Shown: piece by piece, positions 46,601 through 62,284 of the stretch
Layout of the letters: each line of letters opens with the position of its first letter
How positions within the stretch are numbered: position 1 is the stretch's first letter
NCBI GenBank assembly: GCA_946807835.1
Contig: OX327712.1
Span: forward strand, 10,372,001 to 10,436,000
Reading direction: 5' to 3'
Source: Ailanthus altissimus
Taxonomy: Eukaryota; Streptophyta; Magnoliopsida; Sapindales; Simaroubaceae
DNA: 64,000 bases
Notes under the pieces: model-generated
Told to the model about the DNA's origin: nothing
What the model saw: only the letters and a program-made list of their open reading frames with translations
Databases searched by the model: none
Made by a program: the position numbers and the translations under genes

Positions 46601-49600
46601 AGATACTAAACATACATGAATTCCAAATCCCCAAATTTTTATTTGCAAATAATATTACCGTAATTTTCTCCAATTGAGCTATTGTGTTTGACTTTTAATT
46701 TTTATATTAATACAATCATGGCTTATACATCCTCTATATTTATAGTGGAAAACGAATAACCCATTATTCTAACTTGTTTAAGTAAAATTGATATTCAATC
46801 ATGATGTTAACATGTTATTGGATAAATTGGATGAGTTGAATTAAATTTTATTTCACGTTGGTTAGAATCAGGGACGAAATTAGAATTCAAGCTTAGGGAT
46901 TAAATTGTAACAAATATTTTTGGAGATTTTTAAGGTTGATTTTAAAAATGTTGTAGTTATAGTATTAGGGATTAGTGATGATGTATAGACTTCTAAATCT
47001 TTAATAGTTTTCTTTTTAAAACAAGATAATTATAGATGATTTTCTCACAGAAAAAATAATAAAATATTAAATATATTGTGTTATAAATAATGATGATTTT
47101 ATATTTAAAATCAATAATTTCTTTTAAACAAAAAAGTACAAAGACCGAGATCTACAAAAATGATAAAATACATATAAAGATATAATGATAAGATATGAAA
47201 AAAATAACTACCATATATAATAAAATTATAAAATATTTAAAAGACTCTAACATGTTGCTTGATGAATCTTTCATAGCCTTTGAATTTGGATTGGAAAAAG
47301 AGTTTGCAATAAATAAAAGAGAAGATCAAATTATCAATATATAATGTCTTATAATTATAAGTCTATTTATATAAATCAAATTAGAAGTTTTTTTGAAAAT
47401 TCAAGTATAAAATTTCTTTTTATTAAAAAAAAATCGAAAGCTGAGGCCTACTTTTAAGTATGAAAAATAATTAAAGTTACGAAAGATGTGAAGATGGGGA
47501 CCACTTATAAGTGTAACGACTTCTTTTTATTAGGAAAAGATGTTAAAGTTGGAACTAATTCTTAAATTGACAAAGCAAGTAGTTGTGTAATATCCTATCT
47601 AAATATGAGTAACACTAGACATACAAACTTTATATACAAATTGATGTGGCATACAACTATTGGTTGGATAAACTATAGAAGTTAATAAAATAAAGTAAAA
47701 TAATCATATAAACCAATACTTATATGTTACATCATTTTGTATGAGATAACTTATATAGAGAGTTTATATATGTAGTGTTATTATTTAAATATTATATAAT
47801 AAGTTTAAAAAGGAATTTTTTTAATACTATTAGGGATTATTTACTCAAATTGATAATTTAATCTACAAATAAAAGAATTTTGAAAAAAAATTGTAAGGGG
47901 AGGGGGGAAATAGATATTTTGATACTGAAAGGTCATTTACTTAATATTTTTTCAATAATTTTTGTTAGGGTTTGGGGAAGTCATGGCCCTGAACCCTATA
48001 ATAGTTCTACCACTAATTAGAATGGAATTGGATTTTAATTTAAGATTGGAATGGACATGATCAAAATGTGAAAAATTCAATGTTTAATTGTATCAGATTA
48101 GATTTGAACTAATGAACACTTTAATGATAATTATCAAATAATATAAATATTTTTTTTAAAAAGATTGGGGATTAGATTCGCCATGTCTCAATTCCTAGGT
48201 TTTAGGGTTGAGTTTAAGAGTTCCAAAGGATTGGGGAGGAGTTGCATAAGTCTTAATGGCGAGCCTTGAATTAGAGACGAAGTCGAAATTTAAGGTTGAA
48301 AGAGAGGATAGACGTTAAAATTAAAAACTATATTAGGTTAGAATTTAATTAGATGGTTTCTTGGATCATACTTGAAAATTAGAAAGGCTGAATTATAAAA
48401 ATACTTATTTTAGAGAATAAAAATTATAAAAATGTATTATTGAGTTAAAAAAATTTGGGATTTAGAAGGGTTATTGCCCTTTAGGTTATAAACAAGCTCT
48501 TCCCTATATTTGAATCTTGGTGATGAAAGATAAATCTAAGTGATTAAGTTGTGGGTTCTCAAAGTATAAAACAATAAAAGATTCTTTAAATGATAATTAA
48601 CTATTATATATATAAATATATATATGTATATATATTAATAGATATTTATAAATGTATCAAATGTTTTTTTAAAGTACTAATATTATATTAAAGATTGATA
48701 CTATAATAAGAGAATTACTAAAACAAGATATTATATTTACATATTGACGCATATCTAAATACATAAATCATACAAAGAAGGAAAGAACATATACTTTATA
48801 GTAAAAAAGTAGACCAATGAAAAAAGAATACAAATCCCACAAAGGAGAGAAGAAAGAGACCTCTTCATGAAATAGGGACATAAACTCTACAAAAGAGGAA
48901 AAAAAGAGACCCCTTCATATAAGAAAAAATAGACCTCACAAAAGAGGGAAGTAGACCCAATTAAAAGAAAATACAAACCCTACAAATGAGAAAAGAAAGA
49001 GACTCTTTATAAAAGAAGAACTTACACCCTACAAAAGAGAGAAAAAAAAGACCCCTTCATAAAAGAGGAATACAGATTTTATTAAGGAAGTAAGAAAGAA
49101 ACCCCTAAGAAGAGAAAAAAAAATTATTCACCTTCTCAACATCTGCATTGAGACTCGAAGCCCCAACTTTAAAACTAGAAAAATACATACTTGACCACTC
49201 AATCAAGCCATCATATACTATATGTATCAAATTCTTCACTAAATAAATTTCACAAATTAAAATCGGCTACTTCTTAACTGTTATTTTATATAATTTCATC
49301 AAAATTCATGTTAAACATTAGTTTTATGACATATGAAATTGATTTTAGCATAAGAACCTCTTTACGTATTAAATATGATAATTTATTAGGATTTAGGAAG
49401 AGAGTAGAAATTCTATTATCTCCATCTAACATTGTTTTTAAGAAACTATTTTATAAAATGTAAAGGTCTGTTTAGGAGTTTTTTTTTTTTTTTTAAATAG
49501 ATCATAATTTTTTAAGTGAATAAACAATTTTTTTTCTCAAATAATACGATAAGAAATAAGAGAAAACTATTTTTTTTATTCTTAAAAAACTGTAAAATAA

Positions 49601-51200
49601 AATTTATTAGAAATATTTATTAAAAAAAATTACATTTTGATCAATATCCCACATGCAGTATTAAGTTTGAAATTCTTTGTAATCGTAAATTTTTATCGCC
49701 TTCGCATATTTACTAATTATTGAAGAGTTTTATAGCAATTGGAATCAATTGTGGAATCTAAGCTACTATCATTTCAATAAACTTTTACCATCAAATCTTT
49801 TTTTTTGGACAAAATAAATACTATATTTTCTTATAAATGATCTCATCCAACCTTTTAATTAAGTAAATATTATTAATTATTTTATTAAAATAATTAACAG
49901 TTTAATCTCTATATTTTTATTGAATTACTCACAAATATTTTTATTAAATTACTCACAAAATCTTTTTTTTTTCAAATTCCTCAAAAGTCTCCGTGGTTGA
50001 AAAGATTCTACTAATTACTTACATTTTATATTCTTTTAGCATTATACCCTCATCTAACGTGATATAACATATTCATATGATAATTTTCAATGATGGTTAA
50101 AATTTTTAAAAGATAATTATTAATTTTAGATTAATTAATTATTACATAATGATTGAAAACTGATAATATTACATCTTGGTTCAAGATTACAAATGGAAAA
50201 ATTTAAGAATAAAAAAAACAATCACAATAATTACAAAATGAGAAATTGAAACTATGAAACTACCATTTATACGATAGCAACAATCACCAAACCAACATCT
50301 CAACAATCCCACAATTTACCAATCCATCATCTTAATAATACCACAATCACCAAAGTGTCATTCAACAATAAACATCCACATATTAATCATTATTTTTTTT
50401 TTCTCTCTTTCTCTCATATCAGTAGCAGAGATGAAAGAATGGGCACATAGTGGAAGATGAAATGAGTGGCGGCGTGGGGAGAGATAGGGGATGAAAGGAG
50501 GGGGTTATTTGAAATTGAATATTTTTATTAAATTATTAAAATTTAATATGTTTATTTTATTTTTTTTTTGCAATGTAAAATTAATAATATTAATATAAAA
50601 TATTATAAAGACATTTATTCTTGAAAAATTAATTTTAAATATCTTTTCAACGGTAATGACTAATTAAGATATATTTAAAAAAAAAAAGATAAGAACATAA
50701 TGGGTAATTCAACAAAAATATAAAGAATAAATTTTTAATTTTCCTTTTATTAATTTTATAATTTATTATCCCACATATTGTCTTAATATTATAAGTTAAT
50801 AATGAGATTTAAGATTTTATTTAATTTCTTAATTTAAAAAAAAATGCTTAATTACTGAAAACATGATATTGTTTCCACAATAGAAAACATAATTCCTTTA
50901 TAAAAAATAGATAACATAATTTTTTTCAAATACATATGACGAAAAAATTCATAACTTTATATTTTTAATATAACATCTTACATAATTTTTAGACCGTTAG
51001 ATTAATACACATATAATAGTTCAAGTATAATCAAACATAAATAATTGATGCACGATAATTAATATAAATTTAAAATTAAATATGATCTATTAGATGTGCA
51101 TTGATTTAATGGTCCAAAAATTATATAAAATGTGCTGAAAATGTAGTGCAATGAATTTTATATATGTATAACACAATCTTGACAAAATTAGACAAAAAAA
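46601..51200. other. AT-rich intergenic region, mostly without features
   Basis: Very AT-rich, no coding frame above chance, no tRNA or transposon motif recognised apart from the minisatellite at 48800-49110. Short homopolymer runs are frequent (49480-49495, 50390-50402, 51195-51213). Confidence 0.5.
48800..49110 (+). repeat. Purine-rich minisatellite, ~50-bp units
   Basis: Six or so diverged units sharing GAGACCCCTTCAT, AAAAGAGGAATACAAA and CCCTACAAAAGAGA. The GAGACYCYTTCAT core starts at about 48856, 48906, 48946, 48999 and 49050. Spacing varies between 41 and 53 bp. The unit is strongly purine-biased on the plus strand. Confidence 0.75.
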
Positions 51201-51214
51201 AAAAAAAAAAAAAG

Positions 51215-54990
<3,776 letters not shown>

Positions 54991-55718
54991 CAGCCTGTAA
55001 AATTCATTTTGATGTGAAGAAGACTAAAAGAGGATGTAATTAACTGATACAAAATTCATTTTCCTGGGGTTGCAGGGAGACCTGAACCAGGTAAATACCA
55101 ATTTCAGAAGTTCTGCCTCTGAAGTGCTTTTAAGAGAGTTTGAAAGTTGATTAACTAGCTTTCCATAGTCATACAAGTAGAGTCGCTGACAGGGTTTTCT
55201 TACAGGAAAAGCAGGAATATATCTTAATCAATTTTGAATAACATCTGAGTTTAGAGACAGAAGTAGATTCTCTTTGCCAGCCTGATTAGAGTTGCTGGGG
55301 CCATCAAATTGATGCAGTTTTGATATATTCTCTATAGGTTATAGGCAGGTAAATAGTTTTGATGAATCCAATCAACTTGAGTTTGTACATATTCTTATTC
55401 ATCAATGATTAAAGATCAGTTTAGTGTTTGAATTGTTTGTATACAGATAAAGACCTGCGCATCATTTTTAAACAAGCAATCAATTCTACCATTCTTCTGC
55501 TTCATCAATTATTATAGTACATTACACATTCAAAAATCTTGTACATGTCAATCTAATGTATCCCCAGAAAACAAGATTTAGGAGACTTACTAAAATTGTT
55601 TCTTTTTCTCAAATTTTATTTCCAATACCACTAAAGGGTGTTGCAGTAACATTTAGGAGACAGTCTAAAAGAATTTGTTTCATTTTTGTTCTTTTTCTGA
55701 ATATATATTGTTCTGAAC
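54991..55718 (+). other. 3' UTR of the JmjC gene and spacer
   Basis: Non-coding, AT-rich. The stretch to about 55150 is the likely 3' UTR. No other gene was seen before the pseudogene on the other strand at 55719. Confidence 0.4.
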
Positions 55719-56595
55719 TCAAAATGCTGCGTAAGATAACTGTTTTAAGTGGCCATGCACTGTGATTTTCTTATCAATTAGCGCAATAAATTCATCTGCA
55801 ACACACAGAGCATTGACAGAGGCTAATGAGCTAAGGTTGAATGACAGCAAGCTACCCACCAGCCAAATCTGAATCTCCCCGGAACACAACAGCGGGCACT
55901 TCATTTGACAGACATGTCTGCAAATATAATACCAATATGAACAAATATTTATGATTTGCAATAAATAATTTCCGAGTCTGTAGAGAAATGATCTTTATGA
56001 ATTTTATATTTGATTACTCACCATTACAATGGCAGCACTCTCTTCATCAACGGTTGAGACATTAAACTGTTTGTAAAGAAATTCTCTATACGCCGCATTG
56101 TCTAGGAATATATCAGCAGTTGAACCCCTCAGTCCAACAATTACATTTGGTGTCTCCGACAGGCAATATGTCATTTAAACATTGTTGCAACTCTAAATCC
56201 TATAACAAATTGAGAATTATATCAGATGCAGTATCAGAAATAAAATGACTGGCACTTTTATAATTTCTACTAACAAAGAATAGATCAAAATTCAGTATCG
56301 GAAATAAGAGAGAAATCATTTTTTATTTTATTAATGGCAGAACAATATGAAATTTGTTAAGGATACAAAGAAATTAAGGCAATTAATCCCTACCATATAT
56401 ATATTTTATAATTAATAGGTGATTTTTGATTTCCCTATATGTATTTATGTTTCATTGTTAAATTAACCTAAATTCTATGTAAAGGCTTATTCTTTTATCA
56501 TTTGTATTTTGTAATACAACATAACAAAGTAAAATGTAGCCTTTGTAGTTTTCTTATTTCTTTTTATTTTTTTGTTTCCTTTATCTTTTTTCACA

Positions 56596-56612
56596 TGGTA
56601 TTAGAGTCAAGG
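56596..56612 (+). promoter_or_regulatory. Primer binding site of the TRIM (tRNA-iMet type)
   Basis: TGGTATTAGAGTCAAGG, directly after the first LTR; the plant consensus is TGGTATCAGAGC. Confidence 0.85.
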
Positions 56613-56888
56613 TTTTAAGTTCGAGTCTCTAGGTCTTTGTTTTTCGTTAATTGATTTTCAGCCTACGAGACGAGAGATTCACTTGGTTAAGACTTTCTCG
56701 GATCCACATTTTACGTAAGGAAGACTATTAAAAACTTGTCTTTAATACTAATATTGAGCATTCCCCTATCAGATTAAGTTTTTGGATTGAGTGACAAACT
56801 AATATGGTATTAGAGCCTTTCGATCCTTTCTAAGGTTTAGTTTTTGTTACTTTCATTATCTTTCTTAATATAGTGAATCTCTCAACGC

Positions 56889-57116
56889 ACTTGTACTCGC
56901 AACGACTAATTTTTTATTTCTTTATCAATATGTTTGCACACACAGTGGTTGATCTTTACAACACACTTACACTCGTAACATCTATTTTTCTATTTCTTTA
57001 TCAATACATTTGTACTCGCAGTGGTTGATCTTTACAATACACTTGTACTCGCAATAACTGATTTTCTGTTTCTTTATTAACACGTTTGTACTTGCAATGG
57101 TTGTTCTTTACAACAT
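56889..57116 (+). repeat. Three 76-bp tandem repeats inside the TRIM
   Basis: Units start at 56889, 56965 and 57041. Each has ACTTGTACTCGCAA-like, ATTTCTTTATCAATA-like and CAGTGGTTGATCTTTACAA-like words. The third is most diverged at its end. Spacing is exactly 76 bp between starts. Confidence 0.85.
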
Positions 57117-57720
57117 TGTCACTCTTTGACAATATTGCCTATCTTCCACAATGGTTATTTTTCACTAATAATGATTGCCTCTCTCTTACAAGGGTTGTCA
57201 TTCACCAACAGTTGTATCTTAATTTGCACCATTACAATCAGGAATGTTCTTTTTCAAACTCAAACTTCTATTATCTTGAGTTTGAGTAGGGATGTTAAGG
57301 TTATAATAAAATTAAGGCAATTAATCCATATCATATATATTTTACAATTAATAGGCTATATTTAATTTTCTTATATGTATTTATATTTTGTTGTTTTTGT
57401 CAACCTAAAGCCTATATAAAAGCTTATTCTATATCATTTATAATACAACATAATATAATAAAGATGTAGTTTTTACAGTTTTCTTATTTCTCTTTCATTT
57501 TACAAAATTCAAGACAATGACATACCTGAAGGTGGGTGGCAATGTTATACCACTTTAAATCTGCTTGAAGCCAAAAATATTTGTCCATTGGTTTACCAAC
57601 AAAGTACAATTGGCCTAGTGTAAACTATTATCTTTGCTAGCAAATTATCTCCTCTTTCTAGAAAATTGAAGACTCTAAAATCCAATTTAGGCAATTGCCC
57701 TATTTTTCAACTTGAATTCC

Positions 57721-58080
57721 TTCATAAAACAAATGGAACAGATTAACAACATTCCACAAACCAACAAACCTTTCCATAAAAAAATTATTTTTTATAATTG
57801 GCCTTAAAGTAAGTTTTAACTATATATCATATACATTCTATGAACTTTTGAAGGCAATATACTTCATCACGCTAAGGTCCCTAAGAGATAATGAATCATT
57901 AGCACTTCCAGCTTTGAAATAATGTACTATTTCTAAAATATCAAACGCGTGAAGTAGAATTTTCACTTTTATACTGCATTTAACTAAATACAACACATAA
58001 AGGTCAAGCTCTGAAAAAGAATGTATAAGAAACTGTGAGAAGATGATTAAAAATCACATTTGAAAAGAGTTATAGTTAAG
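57721..58080. other. Spacer between pseudogene and copia element
   Basis: AT-rich, no coding frame. Part of it may be the lost 5' end of the phosphorylase gene, but no motif can be read. Confidence 0.4.
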
Positions 58081-58728
58081 CTAATTAGTAGGAGATATGC
58101 AGAGGCAAGAAGAGCTTAGAAGCATGAAGAACAAATTGGGTGTTGCAGCCTTAGAAGTTCACCATCGCAGCATCTGAGACAAACCGGAGTGCCGTGATGC
58201 TCTCTATTTAGCACCGTAGTGCCCAAATTTAAGTCCCAATGCCACAGCACCTAGATGATAATGTTATGGCATTAAAAGCGGAGACCACAATGCTGCAGCG
58301 ACCAGGAACTGGTGTCATGATAGTATTATAACTAAAACCTTATTTAGGATTTCTAAGTTATCTTAAGCACTGTATTTTATTCCAACTCAAACTAGGGTTA
58401 ACATAGGATGTATATAGGCTATATAAGGGCCTTATTTTGGCTTTAAAAAAATCATCATAACATGGACACTAAAAGAGAGAAATTGTTGAAATCACTTCTA
58501 GAGAGAGAAAAGTTCTTTGTGAACTTTGTAATACTTGTAAAAGTATACTTTATGAGTGCTTTGTGATTCAATAATAAGAAGCATGATCTTAATCCGCCAT
58601 AAATATAGGCAATTGCCTAACCAAGTAAATTATTTGTGTTCTTTCTTCTAACATTCTTTCTCTATTATAGTTTCTTCATTATTTGCTGCATTAATCATAC
58701 TTGTGTGAATCATTTCTACCCCCAACAA
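58080..58728 (+). repeat. 5' LTR of the plus-strand copia element
   Basis: Ends CCCCCAACA just before a primer-site-like sequence. A TATA box (CTATATAAGG) is at 58419. Upstream, 58140-58330 holds GC-rich words such as AGCACCGTAGTGCCC and CCACAGCACC, like those of the Athila-type LTRs in this window. The start could not be fixed, since the 3' LTR is outside the window; 58080 is a rough value. Confidence 0.55.
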
Positions 58729-58730
58729 AC

Positions 58731-58746
58731 TGGTATAATAGTAAAG
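58731..58746 (+). promoter_or_regulatory. Degenerate tRNA-iMet primer site
   Basis: TGGTATAATAGTAAAG, 2-3 nt after the LTR end, differs from TGGTATCAGAGCAAAG at three positions. Confidence 0.65.
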
Positions 58747-58766
58747 ATTTTAGCAATCATAGCCAC

Positions 58767-59460
58767 ATGCAAGTTGAAGTAAAGAAATTTAATGTTGAGA
58801 ATGACTTTAATATGTGAAAGATTAAAGTGATGGCGTTACTAGTGATCCAAGGATTAGGCTCGACTCTAGAGGAGACTATAACTCTGTCTAGTGAAGAGAA
58901 GCTACGGTCATCTAAAATTGAAGTAGAGAGAAAAGACATTCAAGAAAAAGCTCATAGTAGAATCATTCTATCATTGAACAATGAGGTTTTCAGGGAGGTT
59001 GTTAGTAAGAAGACAACTATTAGTCATTGGCCAACTGTTTGTATGTAAAGAAGAAACTTTATCAACTATCAATGTTAGAAGGGACACCAATTAAAGACTA
59101 TATAGATGCTACAACAAGATTATAGTCATTTTAGAGACTATCGATGTGAAGATTGAGGATGAAGATAAGACAATCATCTTGTTGGGTTCTCTTTCTCATA
59201 GTTTTGAGCACTTTGTTAATATGTTACTCTAAAATAGAAAGAATTTAATTATGAAGGATTTAAATTCATTATTAAATTCAAAACAAATAGGAAAGAAAAT
59301 AAAGGCTAATGTAGTAGGATTATCTGCAAAAAGAAGGCCTACACATAAAGAAGAAAAGTCAAATAAGGGTTCGAGATCAAAGTTCAGTGGCTATCCTAAG
59401 AAGTGCTATTACTTTAAGAAGAGGGACACTTTATAAAGGATTGTTTTGAGAAAAAAGCCA
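58767..59460 (+). pseudogene. Copia gag (UBN2-type) with zinc knuckle, broken
   Basis: From ATG 58767 (MQVEVKKFNVENDFN) with a TGA where Trp is usual, then MALLVIQGLGSTLEET and AHSRIILSLNNEVFREVVSK, the copia capsid of UBN2 type. After a frameshift near 59050 the later part is seen as SLSHSFEHFVNMLL-like residues at about 59190 and NSLLNSKQIGKKIKANVVGL at 59260-59320. CYYFKKRDTL near 59400 is a damaged zinc knuckle (second Cys lost). Not translatable as one protein. Confidence 0.85.
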
Positions 59461-59582
59461 ATGGCAAGAAGAAATACGTAAATGCTACTTTAGCTTATAA
59501 GGATAGTTATAACAATGCAGAAACTCATGTAGCTTCTTGTGGTAAGAGTTCTAATAAATGGATTTTAGATTCTGGTTGTACG

Positions 59583-61629
59583 TGTTAGGGTTGGTGCTTA
59601 CATGCCATCCCTGAATGTACATATATTTATGTATTTATACAAGTGTACATTCCTATTAAATCGCTAATACCTATTAATATGGTATTATATATGTATCGTT
59701 GCAGACATTGTAGATCTGAAGGAGTTCGGATCAGATCTAAAGAATTTAGATAAAGGTTCATATTTAACCATGTTGAGACATATAATTGCTAAATGTTAGC
59801 ACACCTAAGTGTTAGCTGGTTATAATACTCAGCAGATCCAAGAGTTGGAGCCTTGTTTGTAAAGGAACATAGACCTGGGAATATACTAGTAACTGCATAG
59901 TTACAAGAGTTGTAATCGGGTGTCAGGAAATGCATGTTGCGTAAGTATGTTCTTGAATAATTGTCCCTGATCTATTTCTACCGATGCAGGTCTGTCGGTG
60001 GATTCTTTTTTATATATAGATCAGCATATATCGTACATATAGCGTATAGATGGTCATTTCTAGCCGACTATGAGCTTGGAGCTCATATTAACATATGGGT
60101 ATCCAATTAGGACTGGATATGGGATAGACTCACGAGGGCCTTCGATAGACATTCAATGTAAGCTGTCAACGGAGGGTCCTCTCGAGTTGAGTAGTATACT
60201 TGGTCCTTTGACCAAAGTGCCACGGTGGACTTGTAAGTGATCCACCATACTTTGATTCCATGCATATCACAGACCTTTCATGATGTGACCGTTGGGTGTC
60301 GCTGGGTATGGTCCGATGCTTTATAGAGTCCGATGCGTACAAAAATAGGATCCGTCAGCTCCCATATAGAGTTTGATATCTAGATGCTTCGAGATTGTAT
60401 CTCAGAAAGTCTTATGGCCACAAGCAATCATCCCGATGAAGAGTTCTGCCAGGGTAGAACAATATGGCAAAGGAGTTTGCGCATATTATTCAGTGAGATA
60501 TAAGTCTGGAGACAAGATATGAGCACAATGGGATTTGACAGTGATAATTTATATCCCCGCACATCCAGGATATCATGATGGAAGGACTATACGTATGCAT
60601 TGTAACCTTAGCTTGTATGGTTCAATGCGTTGATTTGTATATCCATGACGTGTGCATGGGGCATTACTTACGGATTCATGAAATAGTTCTATTTGACAAA
60701 TCGGGCATAGGACCTAAGAAGTCCCGTGATATGGAGTGTACTCGTTGTGCACTAGAGCAGCGTGCTAAATTAAATTATTTAATCCAGTAATATTCAGTAT
60801 TACCACGGGAATGCGTGTATGTCTGTATTTAAGTATTAAATACAATAACTAGTTAATAATTGTTATTTACTAATTGTATTATGACACATAGCGTATTGTG
60901 GACCCTCAGTTCAGTTTACCTAAGTGTGGAGTTTGGTGGAACCCACTAGAGGGTAAACTTGGTAACTATTTATAAAGGGCAAAATGGTCATTTCTCATTT
61001 TAATTATTTAATTGTTAAATAATTAAATATCTCTCTTTTATATTTTATATATATTATTTTTTTGTTATTATTATTTATATTATATTATATATATTTATAT
61101 AAAGAAAGAAAGAAAGAAAGAAAGAGAGAAGAAAGAATTTTGGCCAAATCAACCGAGAGAGAAAAGAGAAATGAAGAGAAGGAGAAGAAGAAGAAGAAGA
61201 GAAAAAAAAAAGGAAAAAGGAGGGAAAATGAAATTGTTTCATTTTCCCTATACCTTCGATTGGAGCAATTGTAAATTACTTCAAATTCTCCATTTTTTAT
61301 CTTTTTGGAGAAAAAGATAGAAACACACACCATACTATTTTGAGGATTAAGAGTTAATCCCAGGCTGAATATAGAGTTGCTGTTCTAGCTCACTAAGCCC
61401 ACCGAGTTGGTGACTAGAACTGCACGCGTATTGGTCTCTATGTGGACTCTAGGAATAACATGTGTATAACATTACACGTTGTGGTGAGTTCTATAACCTT
61501 TTTAATATATTAATGTGATTAATATATTTATTTATTATGTTTATTGCAAAATTTATACATTTCTACTGTGTTAGGCAATAGACACAATTATATATGCATA
61601 CACCCACACGTGTCTTAGATCCGCTGACA
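59583..61629 (+). repeat. 2-kb solo LTR, not of the Athila type
   Basis: 2047 bp from TGTTAGGGTTGGTGC to GATCCGCTGACA, with exact duplications GTACG at 59578-59582 and 61630-61634. It lies in the protease active-site region of the copia element. Orientation is taken from a plus-strand TATA-like ACTATTTATAAAGGG at about 60963; the reverse is possible. It contains a purine tract and no gene. The family was not recognised. Confidence 0.85.
61099..61240 (+). repeat. Purine tract (GAAA)n/(GAA)n in the 2-kb solo LTR
   Basis: Nearly 140 bp of plus-strand purines: (GAAA)6-like from 61102, later (GAA)n and A-rich runs. It lies downstream of the TATA-like site, so in the LTR's R/U5 or leader part if the orientation is right. 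Open frames here on both strands are low-complexity artefacts. Confidence 0.85.
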
Positions 61630-61634
61630 GTACG

Positions 61635-62284
61635 TTTCACATGTGCTTGAATAAGTCGTTGTTTACTAAGTTTTAGTCCATTAATGGTGGTAAAGTGTTA
61701 ATGAGGAATGACATGATTTGTCAAGTGATGAGAATTGGTAGTGTTAGACTTTGGTTACATGATGAGAATTGAGAGAGTTATTAGAAGTTAGGTATGTTCC
61801 TAAACTCAAGAGGAATTTGATCTCACTGGGTATGTTAGACCAAAATGGGTGTTCCATTAAAGCTGAAAGATTAATTATGAAAATGTTAAAAGGTTCCATA
61901 GTTGTGATGAGAGGTGATAGGCATAATGGTATATATATGCTAAGAAGAGAGGCAGTTAGTTGTTCTGCATAATTCTTTGTGGATAATGAGAATATGCAGA
62001 CTAAGTTATGGCATTTAAGGTTAGCTCACCTAGGTAAAAGAAACCTAAAGAAGTTATACGATCAAAAGGCATTTAGTGAGGATAAGTTTCATACATTAGA
62101 GTTTTGTGAGCATTATGTGCTTAGAAAAGCACATAGAGAAGATTTAATATTAGAGAATACAAAACAAACCACTCTAAATTATATACACTTAGATCTTTAG
62201 GGGCCATAGTAGACAATCACTTATAATGGGGCAAGGTACTTCCTCATATTCATTGATGTTTATTAAAGGAAGCTGTGGGTATAT
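61635..62284 (+). pseudogene. Copia protease tail, GAG-pre-integrase and integrase start
   Basis: Resumes the protease frame directly after the GTACG duplication, then reads VPKLKRNLISLGMLDQNGCS (61790-61850) and LWHLRLAHLGKRNLKKLY (62007-62060), the GAG-pre-integrase zinc region. Its Cys pair reads FCEHYVLRKAH, with the second Cys changed to Tyr. NYIHLDL carries the first integrase Asp, followed by a stop. A few further stops occur before the solo LTR at 62285. Confidence 0.88.

Larger units (their letters stand above)
56355..57504 (+). mobile_element. TRIM retrotransposon, complete, 1150 bp
   Basis: LTRs 56355-56595 (241 bp) and 57293-57504 (212 bp) both start TGTTAAGG and share AATTAAGGCAATTAATCC. 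Exact 5-bp duplications AAATT flank the element (56350-56354 and 57505-57509). Right after the first LTR comes TGGTATTAGAGTC, a tRNA-iMet-type primer site with one change; just before the second is the purine tract GAGTAGGGA. The ~700-bp interior codes for nothing believable and holds a 76-bp tandem repeat. These are the marks of a terminal-repeat retrotransposon in miniature, mobilised by another element's enzymes. It lies in an intron of the phosphorylase pseudogene, which would be about 170 bp without it. Confidence 0.93.
55719..57720 (-). pseudogene. Phosphorylase-superfamily (bark-storage/nucleoside phosphorylase-like) pseudogene
   Basis: Three exon remnants on the minus strand. The first (57526 to about 57720) reads FNFLERGDNLLAKI, then, after a frameshift, GQLYFVGKPMDKYFWLQADL, ending at a GTATGT donor. 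The second (56022-56199) reads ETPNVIVGLRGSTADIF and NAAYREFLYKQFNVSTVDEE, with a 1-nt shift near its start and a good GTGAGT donor. The third (55719-55917) reads SNEVPAVVFRGDSDLAGG, then a frameshift near 55858, then LSSLASVNALCVADEFIALI. The VDEESAA and DSDLAGG motifs are those of the PNP/UDP phosphorylase fold (base/ribose binding) in plant bark-storage-like proteins. The 5' half is missing. Kept introns rule out a processed copy. A TRIM sits in the first remaining intron. Confidence 0.8.

Noticed and set aside
46601..51200. A possible long non-coding RNA or hidden gene in the AT-rich interval
   Set aside because: No splice-linked open frames, conserved motifs or clear promoter and end signals; nothing to support it from sequence alone.
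60575..60790. 71-codon plus-strand open frame with many Cys and Met
   Set aside because: Lies inside the 2-kb solo LTR; no motif, length within chance.
61062..61333. Lys/Glu-rich and Phe/Leu-rich open frames on opposite strands
   Set aside because: Products of the purine tract, not genes.
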